Source of the DNA: Tranzscheliella williamsii
Lineage: Eukaryota > Basidiomycota > Ustilaginomycetes > Ustilaginales > Ustilaginaceae
NCBI GenBank assembly: GCA_023212725.1
Contig: JALBYF010000002.1
Coordinates: 496,001-560,000 of the forward strand
DNA length: 64,000 nucleotides
Direction of reading: 5' to 3'
The stretch's first letter is position 1, and each line of letters opens with the position of its first letter. Both the position numbers and the translations under genes were made by a program. Positions 38,382-49,303 of the stretch are shown here, piece by piece. The notes beneath the pieces were generated by a model, which ran no database searches, was not told the DNA's origin, and saw only the letters and a program-made list of their open reading frames with translations.

Positions 38382-40403
38382 CTAGCAGATGCCAGATCGG
38401 TGGGTGAGCTTGGGTGAACGCTTCTGTAGGGCAGTGAGCTCGTTACGCAACCTCTTATTGGCGTTGTGCAGTTTCTGCATCTCAATGCGCCAAGACCCGC
38501 CGTGGAAAGCGGTCAACTCGGAAAAGACGGTAGAAGCGGCATCGCCGACCGTCATGAATGGCAAGCTTGAGCCGTTAGACTGGAAAACAGATCCACTAAG
38601 AGAGCCGCTGCCAAATTGCGCTTTACCATCCGGCAATGAAGCTTCGGCGTGCGACGCCAACTTCCGCTTTGATGGTGTTGCTGTCGACGCCACGTGCTCA
38701 GTCTGTTGTTGCACGTGCACGAACGAGACGGCGTTCGAACGTCCGGTCGAGGTCCATGGGTAGACGGTAAGCTTGACAGGGGCCTTCTGTGTTGCCCCAT
38801 TGTAGTGGTCTTGAACAGAGATACTGCGACCGCACCGCAATGCATCGAGAAGGTCTGACGAGCTGCTCACCATGGGCAGATCGCGGACATGACGACCCAT
38901 CAGGTTAACGTCTTCAATCCCGAGGATCTGATTGATGGGGCCAGTACTGCCGAGGAAGATGCCATTGTGGGAGAGCTTCAGCCAAGCTGAGGGCTGCGCG
39001 CTGGTAAGATCGCCTCGTACATCGTTCCACGGAAGCATAGGGACAGAGTGGGGCCGACCGGAACAAACGACGACTTTGCGATGCTTGGGAGGGTCGAAGG
39101 AGACACGGCCGGTGGTTTCGATGAGGCTGAAGTTACCGGACTTGCAGGCCATCCGCATGATCAGATCCACACGTCGATGGGCTTTGACGGCCGTCGGACC
39201 CTCGGATTGACTCTCGTCCTCGTTTCCACTGGGCATAGTGATTGCCTCTTTTAGCTCGCGTGAAAAGGGCCCGATGTCGGCGGGATGACTGAAGTCTGTG
39301 AGCGGCCGACCGATGATCTCTTCAGGTAGGTAGCCAAGGATTCGCTCTACTGAAGGCGAGATATACAGCACAGAGCCTTTCAAGGAGAGGACAAAAACAA
39401 GATCGTGAGAGTTTGCCAAGATGAGATCGTTCCATGTCTGAGAGTCATCCAAAGCCCGAGGGATATGGGCTGGGGTTGTGGGTGCCATGTCGGCGACCGG
39501 CGAAGTGGTAGAGCACTGAGCCAGCACAGGTGTCTGAGGCGTCTCAGGTAAGGGTACAGTCCGGAACAGGGTGGGGTCAGGTGCCGAGTGCTGGCGTCGA
39601 TGATTAGGGGCCAGGTCATGATCGCGTATGGCTGTGGACGACGATTCGCCTATCTGGCTGAAACGACGCCTTTGTTGAATGGAAAGAGGATGAGCGCCAT
39701 CATTGCCGTACTTCCCAGTGTTGTGGGCGAGTGCGGATGTAGCATCCACATTCATAACAGATCGGCTGAGGCTGTGTGCAAGAGAGCGGGGACCGGAGTG
39801 CCCAGTTGCGAAGATGTTGCTGTCTTTGACCAAATGGCCAAGGTGTTGAGCGTGGTTAGATGCGATGTTGCTATGGTAGCCCGCAAGGCTGTGGTTGCTG
39901 CTGGCATCACCGGTCGAGGGAGATGAAGCGACATTTGAAGCAGCCGAAAAAGAGTGGCGCCGACCGATCATTTCCTCGAAGGAGGCCCGCTGTCCGGCTA
40001 AGGCAGGGTGATCGCCAGGGTAGTTCGTTGGCGCTGCCTGGAATGAAGAAGGGAAATGGTAGTCCTGCGTCGAAAATCCGCTGGGACCTGCACCCCATTG
40101 CGTATCGACGGGTGCGTGGTTGTGATCAAGAAAAGGGGGACCGGATTGGGCTGGCCAATGCGACGTTGTTTGACCGTTGTTGCCTGCATGCGAGTATGAT
40201 AGATCAGGGATACCAGAAGGTCCGTGCGGAACAAAGGAGGATGGGCTGTTGAGGAAGCGATCCTTGTCGAAGCTGGAAGCGGGCCAGTCGGTTGAGGTAT
40301 CGCTCTGCGGTGGATTGTTGGTGAAGTAGTTGTTGATGGTGGTTTCCAGATCCGAATCAAAGGTACCTAGCTCACCCCAGTCCGAAATAGTCGACGACGC
40401 CAT
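38382..40403 (-). CDS. WC-2-like PAS protein without zinc finger
   Basis: The start is taken at ATG 40403 (MASSTISDWGELG, good context); the open frame upstream begins with TTG. The stop is TAG at 38382-38384, giving 673 aa. The N-terminal 310 residues are Ser-rich. A PAS domain follows (about 315-430), with SHDLVFVLSLKGSVLYISP, then ILGYLPEEIIGRPLTDF and SHPADIGPFSREL. This run resembles White Collar-2 family PAS domains. A weaker second PAS-like region spans about 455-570. The LOV Cys motif for flavin attachment is absent, so it is not a WC-1-type photoreceptor. The C-terminus has a short basic coiled coil (MQKLHNANKRLRNEL) and then stops. No GATA-type Cys4 zinc finger is present here or in the downstream 2 kb in any frame I read. 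It may be a PAS partner protein rather than a DNA-binding factor. Confidence 0.75.
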   Translation of the reverse strand: MASSTISDWGELGTFDSDLETTINNYFTNNPPQSDTSTDWPASSFDKDRFLNSPSSFVPHGPSGIPDLSYSHAGNNGQTTSHWPAQSGPPFLDHNHAPVDTQWGAGPSGFSTQDYHFPSSFQAAPTNYPGDHPALAGQRASFEEMIGRRHSFSAASNVASSPSTGDASSNHSLAGYHSNIASNHAQHLGHLVKDSNIFATGHSGPRSLAHSLSRSVMNVDATSALAHNTGKYGNDGAHPLSIQQRRRFSQIGESSSTAIRDHDLAPNHRRQHSAPDPTLFRTVPLPETPQTPVLAQCSTTSPVADMAPTTPAHIPRALDDSQTWNDLILANSHDLVFVLSLKGSVLYISPSVERILGYLPEEIIGRPLTDFSHPADIGPFSRELKEAITMPSGNEDESQSEGPTAVKAHRRVDLIMRMACKSGNFSLIETTGRVSFDPPKHRKVVVCSGRPHSVPMLPWNDVRGDLTSAQPSAWLKLSHNGIFLGSTGPINQILGIEDVNLMGRHVRDLPMVSSSSDLLDALRCGRSISVQDHYNGATQKAPVKLTVYPWTSTGRSNAVSFVHVQQQTEHVASTATPSKRKLASHAEASLPDGKAQFGSGSLSGSVFQSNGSSLPFMTVGDAASTVFSELTAFHGGSWRIEMQKLHNANKRLRNELTALQKRSPKLTHRSGIC

Positions 40404-42880
40404 GCTTAGGTGATTAGATGGTGGAACAAAGCCAAGACGACTGCACGAATGGGTATTGCTGCTGAGATGACGAAGAGTCAAGACAAAACCAGGTAGGCAA
40501 GGCCGGTATCTGGCATCAAAAGAGGCAGCACGACAAAGTACCGTGGCTGAGCTTTGAGTCGAGGCAGTGGTCTTGAGATGACGATAGACGACGAGAATCA
40601 GACTGGTGAAGCACTATGCCGTGAGGAAAAAAAAGCGTCGAGAAAGATCGACTAGGTGATTGATGATGGTGTTGAGAGTGGGTTGTAGGAGAGCAAACAA
40701 GTGCTCACCACGGGATATGAAAAGCGGTGCAAGTGCGCTAAGTGCGCTAGTGCAGGACGGATATTGCGCAAGCTCGACTACGGCGACTGAGCAGTGACGA
40801 GCGCTATCCAACGCGCTAAGGCCAAGACATAGGCTCGAAACGCACTTGACACGGGCTTTCCGCAACCGCAGATTTGCAGAGAAAATCCAAACGGCTCCCG
40901 TCACGGTACCGGATGAATCCGCTGGTAAGCGTGCAATTCCCAGGCAAAAAGGGAAGACACCGACACTCCGCCTGTACAAATACAAATACACGTTCGGTTG
41001 TTTGATTCTGCTTCCCATTTCCAACTCCGTGCATTTTAGTCGCTTGCGTGGCGCCTTTCTTTGCTCCTTCAACCTGCTCGTGGGCTGCCTCGTATGTCCA
41101 ACCCGCCAAAACAACAGGTCGTGCATGCCTTCTCGTCCTTCGTGCCAGGACAGTAGGAGCGGAGTCGTTCAGCACCGTAGACGCCAATAGAGACCAGGCG
41201 AGCCGGCCAGTGTAGCAGCCCTTATATGCTAAGCTCAAGGGTGCAGAGGGACGGGCAGTACTTGTGACTGTGACTGTAGAGTTAAACACACGCAGCTCGC
41301 AATTCTCCCACGGTCGCTTGGGTTGGGAGCAAGCGTTGGTGGCACATCCGAGCGCGTTCTAGCACAGGTGCACGCGCGAGGCGCCGTGTCTGCACGACTG
41401 AGATGTATGCAAGGTTCGCCCGCCGCTTCCCTACTGGCACGGGTTTCAGGCATGGCTCCAATCGAGTGGCCATGCCTTGGCCAGCGTTCCCAAGCCGTGG
41501 CAAGTAGCGAGGGAGCAAAAGCCACCTGCAACCGTGGCTTAGCACAATTACAAAAGCCGGGCTTCCACTTTCCGCAAAGAAGGTCGGCGTTTGCTCACTC
41601 TGGTGGGTGGCTTGGACCCGAGGGTCTTAGGGGCATATGCACGTTCCGCCACCGCATTTACAAAAGCCGGCGTTTGGTCATAGCCCACATTCGCGGATGG
41701 GAATTGTGGTCACGCATGAAAAATTTCTCAGCCACGCATGCGAACCGGATCGCGCCAGCCCCTTGCCAGCGTTTTGCGGCATGTGCCAGCCTTCTTTACC
41801 ACAGCGCGAGTCGGAGCTGTGACGGTGTGGGTTTTTGTAGTCCGCTTCGCACTCCGCTCGCAGGTGACGCAGCGGGACCGCACAACCGTCGTCCACTCGC
41901 CGCGGCGCCACATGCTAAGATGCCGGTCACCAGCCGTGTGCTCCGCGGGCGGAGGAAGAAGCCCACCCTCGCGAGCTTCCCCTTGGAGGCACACATCCGG
42001 CATAACTGTATTAGCCAAGCTGTGGACGGTTTCACAGTACGTGTCGCTGCGCCCGGCCGGGGACGTGGTGCGAAGAAGGACTTTTCCCGGCGTCCAGCGG
42101 AGCCCGGCCGCGCCAGACTGCATACAGCGCGATCGACGGCACAGCGGAACGGGTGCGGTTGTGGATATAGAAGCCGCACGAGTAAAAGGTCCCCGCTCGC
42201 GCTGTGAGCCTTATCGTCTTTCGCGAATCACATGTGATAACTCGCACTGGTGCCCCGCTGCGCTTTCTCCCGTACGTGTTAGGCCGCCACGCCGCAGTGC
42301 GCTGCTGATCCCTTGCCTCTGATGTAGTCTCTCGTGCCCGCTTGTCGCCAATAGGAGATTCCGGCTGCGGACCACATGCATAAGAGAGCAAACGAGACAG
42401 TGCGAACAAGCTCCCGGAATGCCAACGATAAGGGTGTGCGTGTGGCACATTGTTTCGCTAGCAAAGTGGTTCATCTTGGCGTCGCGACGGTGTGAGCCAA
42501 GGTACGTCGCCGTGTATCACCTTGCTTGTGGACAGGTCAGTTTACCAAGTCGGTATGTGGCTTCATAGCGTGGGAATGGTCGGCACGGTGGAGACCCTTG
42601 GGCTGTCTCACGGCAACCCGATTAGCATTCGCAGGTCAGGACCACAAGCGCAGCAGCACGCACCAGAGTAATGTCACGGCAGCGATGACTGAACAGACAA
42701 GAGAGGTAACGCGGGAACAAGAGAAATACAGCTTCGTTACAGAGACGTGGGGTATAACATGCACCAGACAGAATCAAAGATTGGGCATGAGCGACGCCAG
42801 CTCAGGCCCGTAGATGAAGCGACGGGCAAGGCGAGCAAGGCAGCGCCGCGGTCCGTACAACGGGCACGAGCTCTGGTGCG
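40404..42880. other. 2.5 kb stretch without a clear gene
   Basis: This contains the PAS gene promoter on the left and the SCC3 3' flank on the right. A 294-codon plus-strand frame at 41323-42207 is Arg/Ala/Gly-rich, starts from no distinctive context and has overlapping frames opposite it; I do not call it. A short phrase TTACAAAAGCCGG occurs twice (about 41548 and 41659). Nothing else stands out. Confidence 0.5.
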
Positions 42881-45800
42881 CTACGCCACATCGGTCACCT
42901 TTCTACGCTTGTTGCCAGGGGTCCCAGCCGGGTCGGCACCGCTTGGCGTGGGACTGCCCTCGTCCACAGCCTCCATCTCCGCCTCGAGGTCCGCGGGGCC
43001 GTCGCTGCCGCGCTCGCTCCGGTCAGCAGCGTCGTCCGAGACGTCGTCCTCCGGGCGGCTTCGTTTCGAGGCGCCTCCCAGATGCGGGGGCAGGATCCGG
43101 CTGCCGTTCGCTGGCAGGCCGTCGTCTTGGTCGTCGTCCGAGAGCTCACCCCCGCTATCCAGCCCGCCGCTGTGGGCTGTCGTCGAGGGCTTGCGAGCCG
43201 CAGCGGACGCCTTCTTCGCTGCTGATGATCCGCGGACAAAGGTCAGTGTAGCAGGCTTGTCAGTAAGCTGATGGGAGCGGTGCATGAGATCAGAGACAAA
43301 AGCCATACTCACTCCCGGGAGGCGCAAAGAGGGTGCTTTTCGCTGCAATCTTGAGCAGTCGTTTCTCATACGAGCGTTGAGCATCCCACGCCTTTGATGC
43401 CGGCGGTATTTGTACATTGGCCGCTCGGTAGGCACGGTCCATGGCGCTTTTGATCTTGACAGCGTCGGTTGGCGTCGCAGTCATCAGCAGGTTCGCCATG
43501 CCTTTGTAGAGCGCCGGCATCGTCTGCTTTACCTTTTTGTTGCCGTTGCGCTCGGCAGCAGCTACCTTTTGCGCTATGTGCTCGCTTGCTCGATTATGGA
43601 GAGAGATCAGACATCGAGCGTCAATCTTTCTGATCGCGGTGAAACCAGCTCCTCGAACGACCAGTGCATTCGCCAGCTGACGCGAAAGCGACACGAATCG
43701 CGCCTCGGAAGCCGAGTCTTTGTTGTCCAGGTACAGTTCGAACGATTCTCGAAGCGCATCCCAGATGCAGCTTTCGACGATGACGGCTCTGTTGTATCCG
43801 CCGAAGATTGCTTCCTCCTTGAGGATGTCGATCAAAGCCTTGCAGCACGAGTCGTAGATGGTGCCGAGCCGACCGAAATGGGTGAGGATCATGCTTGCAT
43901 ACTTGGCATCGATAATGCCGATGCGGATCGCAGAGACCAAGGTGCTGATCGTAGCACAGAATGTATGCTCGGATTGCAGTTCTGCCTGGGCATGACGTTC
44001 ATTTGCACGAGTTTCGACCTCGGCGAGTTTGCTGCCTCCGTCGCCCGCTTTCGGCTTCGACTTGGTGCCGCCTCGAATTCGGGAAGCCTTTGGTGTACGG
44101 CCTCCATCTTCTCCGTCTCCGCCACTGTCAACGTCGATGTCTTCTGCGTTGTCTTCTTCTTCATCGCTCTGTTCGTCATGTGCACTTGCAACACTTCTGG
44201 CCTCTTTTTCCAATGTACCGGATTTCTCAATGTACCTCTCAATCTCGGTTTGAATGAAGCTGGCGCAATGCTGCTGCATGGTCTGTTCGCATTGCAGCAC
44301 CAGTATCGCCGGGAGCCGAGGACCGGACCGTGCTGGGTCAGCATTAGTCGAGTCGTCGGGTGCACGCTCCAGCGTCATTGAGGCGGCGTCTGACCCTTCG
44401 GCCGCGGCTTGCGGGATTGCGGCATACAGCATATGAATGGAAAGGAGCTTTTCGAATGCAACGCGCTGCACGCCGGCGTTAGCCTGTGACACTGTGCTCG
44501 CCACGAACTCTTCGAGAAGAGCAAGCAGGGCGTTTCTCTTAGCCAAAAGAGCTTCAGCAGTGCTGGTCTGCGTTTGCCCTTCGGGCGATATGGCCTGTCT
44601 CGTTTTCCACATGACATACAGTGACAGGACAGAGATGGCGTCCTCGATCAGCTTCTCCTCTTCCTGGTAAGCAAGGCGGCCGCGACTAACCAAGCCTAGG
44701 ATGATTTCCCAGCCACTGGTGACCTGTCCACCCTCGTCCTCCTCGAGGGCGTCGCTTGTGTTGCTAACTTGACTGACCAGATGCAAACGCAGAACGGTGG
44801 CCGCCAAGAGATGTACCTCGTCCTCCGAGAAGCCGGCCGTTTCGACGTCTCGGTTGCTGACGGTATCCCTCAATGATGAGACTAAGGCGTCTTCAAGCGC
44901 GGACAGCTTGGTGGCGTTGACAGTAGACTGTGCAGAGGTGCGCATTAGCTTTTGTACGGTCTGCACGGCGTGGCGGAGCAGGAGAGGCTCAACATGTCGC
45001 TGGACCAAATTCGAGACATCGTCCCACAGAGCTTCATAGGCAGCAGTCTCTTGCATCTCGGTGTACATCTCCAGGTCCATGATTTGCGGAAGGAGCAGCA
45101 GATCTGCAATCCTGGGACCATCGGTGCGGTACTTGGCGAACAATTTGGGCAGGGCGGCAATCATGGCTCGTGTGATATCCTCTTTTGATGTGTCATCCGG
45201 GTCATCGTTGGACTCGGCCTGAACATAAACCTTCCTGAGGATAGCAACAAGTGTCTCAACGAGAACAGCTTCGTGTTCAGGTTCGAGTCGATATACCGCC
45301 GCGGCAGCATTCTCGGAGGCTGATGGATTCTTCCGGCCAGATCCGGACCTGTCGGAGTGGTCCAAGAGCAACAGTTCGACGAGCGGCTTCCATTGCTGCA
45401 TCTCTCCAACGGCATCCCACAGGGCTTCAATCGCCAATCCGATACGACCTTCTTTGGCGCCATCGATTACGGTAGTCAGCTCCTCGCTCTCAGCTGGGTC
45501 GGCCAAGTCACCGCTATCGAGTCGGTTTCCGTACTTGACTAGCAGCTCGGCGAGGCATTTGAAGCGGAGCTTAGCTGCCTCTTGCTGTCTCTCTTCGTCC
45601 TGCTTGCCCTTTTTTTTGGATGCGGCAGAAGCTGAACCAAGCTCGCCAGCACTCGCGATAACGGCATCTTGCAACACGTTGGCAACAAAGCCGGCAACGG
45701 CGCTTCGGATGCGCGGTTCGATATCGAAGATGTGGGTGGCAAGAAGATCTCGCTGTTCGTCTTCGAGGAGGTCGTGTTTGTCGATCATGACTAGGACGTG

Positions 45801-47159
45801 GATTGTCGCGATACGTACGCCGAGTTCAACGTCACCCGTTGCCATTTGGACCAGGCGCCCTTTGAACATTTCTGTGAAGTGACGCGTGGAGCTGACAAAG
45901 TTGTCTTTGCTGTATAGTCCTGTCATGGCCTGAACGGCAGACATGCGCACATTGGCATCGACATCAGAAAGGACCCAGCCGACGTAGCGGAAGTACGAGC
46001 TCTGCAGATACTGAGCCGGATACTTCTTCATCCAAGATCCGAGCCCCTCGACGCATTCGGAGCGGATCCCGGCATCGAAATCTCGAAAGCGATGGATAAA
46101 GACACTATTGATGAACTCGTTGATGTACTCTTCGAGCTTGGCTTTGAGTTTTCTTGCAGAGACCACCTTGGACTCGAGATCTTTGAGTCGGCTCTTGTCC
46201 GTCCTCGCCTTTTTCTTTTCGGCGTCCCGTTGCTTGGTGGCGATGGAAAGGTCTTTGGAAGCCTGGCCATTCACTTCGTTGATGGCGGAGATCGTCCAGA
46301 GCGCAAGGACTGTAGCTGTGTGCCGGAACGATCGAAGGGAGGAGGACGACATGGCCGAGACCCAAGCTGAGTAGGTCTCCATGAAACCGTCGGTGGTAAG
46401 GATCTCGGCCTCATAGGCGCTCATGACAAGGCGCTGCAAGAACTCGCTGAGGGACTTGCGAAAAGATTTGAAAGTCTTGCTCTTGGACACTATTGGGTAG
46501 GAGGGGATGGGCTGTTTCTTGAACTCTTCCTGCAGGTCTTCGAGGTTGTCGACCACATGGTCGATGTCGACCACCTGGTTCTCGTCGATGGATCCGTTGC
46601 ACCCGCAGACGCGGATGAAGAAGTTGATCAACTCAGCCAAAGCCGGCCCCTGGTCGCTGGAGAAGGCCACCACCCAGTCCTCGGCAGTGGACTGAAGAGC
46701 GGCGTTCGGATCTTTGACAGAGTTAAAAATGTCGTTGTCCTCATTAATGGGAAGTTCGTCTCTGCTGGACGCTGCGCGCGACTTCCCGGTTGGTGCTCTC
46801 GCCCTCGACGGGCCGGTGGTTCGTGAAGCTTTGGCTGTTTTGCTCGTCGTCCCTAAAGACTTGCGGGCTCTGGGTGTGATTTTCGACTTTTTCGGTGTGG
46901 CCGCCGCTGATTTACGTCCCGAGGTCTTGGTTTTGGGTCTAGCTCCGAAGTCTTCGTCATTATCATCGTCGTCCTCTTCCACCGATTCGTCCTCACTACT
47001 GTCCTGTCCATCTGCCTCTTCTTCGCCTCCCGAGGACAGCTCTGTAAGGGAGCCATCGGAGTCATTGTCACCGTTCGCCGCAGTTGCAAGCTTGGCCGCT
47101 TTTGTCGCTCTTGTGCTGGAGCTGGCACCAGCGTTTCTCTTGGTCATTGTTCTCGCCAT
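42881..47159 (-). CDS. SCC3: Cohesin subunit SCC3/STAG
   Basis: The start is ATG 47159 (MARTMTKRNAG). Exon 1 runs 47159-43313; a 91-nt intron 43312-43222 (GTGAGT...ATCAG, with two CTGAC sequences) joins it to exon 2, 43221-42881, giving about 1,395 aa. The intron was placed by frame: reading on without splicing gives an early stop at 43290. The exon 2 frame encodes a plausible acidic tail (SDDDQDDG, PEDDVSDD) ending with the basic GNKRRKVTDVA, a likely nuclear signal. The N-terminal 150 residues are acidic then Lys-rich. The STAG domain (about 190-310) includes ELINFFIRVCGCNG. The stromalin conserved domain (about 345-430) has FINSVFIHRFRDFDAGIRSE and SYFRYVGWVLSDVDANVRM. STAG proteins bind the Scc1 kleisin and load cohesin onto chromatin. 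The acceptor is a CAGCAG tandem. Confidence 0.93.
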
Positions 47160-47752
47160 GATGGCGCGCGTGAGGATTTCGAAGGGGGAGCGGGAGAGGC
47201 CAGCGGCAGGTCAGTGCTGAGGAGTCCGGGCTCTCGTTGAGGGTGACGTGCGCGGGCTCAGCGTCTGATTTGTAGATGCTGCCGCGCTTGCTGAAATCGA
47301 GGCGAAAGTACAAAAGGAGAAGCGCAACAGAAAGGCGTGCGTGCTGAGATCACGATCACGATCGATCTGCGGCTGCGTGGCTGTGTGAATGTGTGACTGT
47401 GAGCGTGGTGGTAAATGTCGGCTGTGTATGTGGACGTGAGTGGATGTGGTGGGAGCAGCGATGAGGGTAGCGATGGACTGGAAGCGGCAGGCGAGAGAGT
47501 GCAACACGGAGCTGACCAACAGCCTCTTTGGCCGCGTTGCTGCGCCACGCTCTCACCTTCGCGCATTCGCCATTTCACCACAGCCTTAGAATTGTGATTC
47601 CGTGTTGCACTTTTCGCGACGCGCTCGAACGCGAGCCACTTCCTCAACTTAACAGCAGAAGTTATGGGTGTTAGAGTTGAGTGTTAGTGTCGTCACTGCA
47701 GATCACCTACAGGCGTCTATGTACTGAGCCTCCGGACTTGGCGGCGCAGACC
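47160..47752. promoter_or_regulatory. Divergent promoter SCC3 / DHHC gene
   Basis: A 593 bp gap lies between two divergent ATGs. It includes alternating GTGTGAATGTGTGACTGTGA-type sequence around 47380-47405. No TATA box is obvious. Confidence 0.6.
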
Positions 47753-49162
47753 ATGGACGAACCCTCGGTGGCGTCAGCAGTGCACACGGCTCGTGCTACG
47801 GATGCGCACGCCAGCGGGCTGCGGCAGCGGGCCGTGCCGCAGTCCGCTGTTCGTCACGACCGCCTTCGGGGAGGCTCTTCGGGCGACGATCGCAAGGGGG
47901 GTCGCAATCCGCCGTGGAAGCGGCTGCGCGTCAACAGGGTCCTTGGGCGCATCGTGCCTGTCATCCTGCTCGTATACCTGTACTACACCTACGAGCTCGC
48001 GGTGGTGCGGTACGGGTGGGGCTATCTGTATCGAGTGCAGCGCAGGAAGGCGCTCCTCGTAGTATGGCTGGTGCCGCTCCATGTGCTTTTGCTCGCCGCC
48101 ATGCGGGCGTATCTTGCCGTTTTCTTTGCGCGCCGGTCGGATGCGGAGGTGCGCGGGGTGACCGGCTGGATTGGCTCGCGGCTTGGGGCGCGCTTTCCGG
48201 GGGCTGAGGTGGATGTGACGGGGCAGAGTGGTGGAGCGGGGCGGGGTGGTGGGATTATCGAGCTGTGCCAGGCGGATGGGGCGGCGGTGCGGTGCTGGCG
48301 GGGTGGGTGCGGGGGGCGGGTGAAGACCTACCGGATGCGGCACTGCGGCGACTGCGGGGAGTGCCGGGTGGGGTTTGACCACCACTGTGCGTGGTTCGAC
48401 AACGATGTGGTGGCGGGCGCGACGTTGCGGCCGTTTGTGGGCTTCCTGATCACGGTCCCGCCGCTGCTGGTAACTGCGCTCGCGCCGCTCGTGCCCAGCG
48501 CCTGGCGGGTCGCGCGGAGCATCAACCAAACCGCACATGCGCACCCCGCTATCCGCAGCACCTGGTGGGCTCGCTGGTACAGCTGGGCCGGCGGGCCCAT
48601 CTTCCGCTCCGTCGTAGGCTGGGCAGCAGGCGCCCGCCGCTGGTCTCCACCCCCAGCCGCACCCCCCCACGAAACCGCACGCGCCCCTCTCATCCTCGCC
48701 TTCGCCACCGCCCTCCTATTCATCGCCACCGCCCTCGCCACCTCAACCCTTTCCAACCTTCGCAAGGGCCTACTCACCGTCGATGTCCAACGCGCAAAGA
48801 CCCTCAACAGCCTCTACCGCAAACAGGCCGCCCTGCAAGCCGAAATCACCGCAGGCAAGAGACCCTTGGATGATCCCCTCTTTGCACAGATCAGCTCTAG
48901 GATCGACACCCTCGGGCCGGTCTCCTACTTCCGCATCACCGCAGTCGCCCGCGACGGCACCAAGCAGACCGAAATCCTCCCCGCTCCCCCGGGTAACGAC
49001 GTCTTCGACCGGGGTGGGCCCAAAGCGAATCTCCTCTACTTGCTGTGGGATAGGGCGGCACTGCAGGAGATGAGAACTTGGTGGCAACCGCCCCACCATA
49101 TCTTTGTTCGAAGAAGGATCTCAGAAGCCACCGGTCTTCCGCAAGATTGTGTTCAGTACTAG
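47753..49162 (+). CDS. DHHC-type protein S-acyltransferase
   Basis: The start is ATG 47753 (MDEPSVASAV, context CCATGG); the frame upstream begins with GTG. It is intronless, 469 aa. Two hydrophobic segments (IVPVILLVYLYYTY; LLVVWLVPLHVLLLAA) precede a cysteine-rich domain, and two more follow (FVGFLITVPPLLVTALAPLV; LILAFATALLFIATALA). This is the usual four-pass plan of palmitoyltransferases. The cysteine-rich domain reads CGGRVKTYRMRHCGDCGEC followed by FDHHCAW. The DHHC motif is at 209-212, with Cys212 the expected acyl carrier. The usual NCVG after the motif is replaced by NDVV. The N-terminus is disordered. It converges with RNA14 (141 bp between stops). Confidence 0.86.
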   Translation: MDEPSVASAVHTARATDAHASGLRQRAVPQSAVRHDRLRGGSSGDDRKGGRNPPWKRLRVNRVLGRIVPVILLVYLYYTYELAVVRYGWGYLYRVQRRKALLVVWLVPLHVLLLAAMRAYLAVFFARRSDAEVRGVTGWIGSRLGARFPGAEVDVTGQSGGAGRGGGIIELCQADGAAVRCWRGGCGGRVKTYRMRHCGDCGECRVGFDHHCAWFDNDVVAGATLRPFVGFLITVPPLLVTALAPLVPSAWRVARSINQTAHAHPAIRSTWWARWYSWAGGPIFRSVVGWAAGARRWSPPPAAPPHETARAPLILAFATALLFIATALATSTLSNLRKGLLTVDVQRAKTLNSLYRKQAALQAEITAGKRPLDDPLFAQISSRIDTLGPVSYFRITAVARDGTKQTEILPAPPGNDVFDRGGPKANLLYLLWDRAALQEMRTWWQPPHHIFVRRRISEATGLPQDCVQY

Positions 49163-49303
49163 TCCCGTTCTTAAATGGCAGTAATGATCACTTCGAAAGG
49201 CATGTGTTTGGACATCAATTAGTAAAAACACAATACAAGCTCGAGCAGCAGTTGAGCAAAAGGTACTACTGCCTTGCCTGTAACGTGGCGACTGTGTGCA
49301 GCC

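Noticed and set aside
41323..42207. 294-codon plus-strand frame
   Set aside because: Arg/Ala/Gly-rich, no domain, no signal peptide, with comparable overlapping frames opposite. Probably GC-driven chance.
43290..43312. SCC3 ending GSEYGFCL without splicing
   Set aside because: The donor GTGAGT lies in this short tail and splicing to 43221 opens a plausible acidic, NLS-bearing C-terminus in frame.
47774..48670. 298-codon minus-strand frame
   Set aside because: It is antisense to the DHHC acyltransferase, whose motif identifies the true frame.
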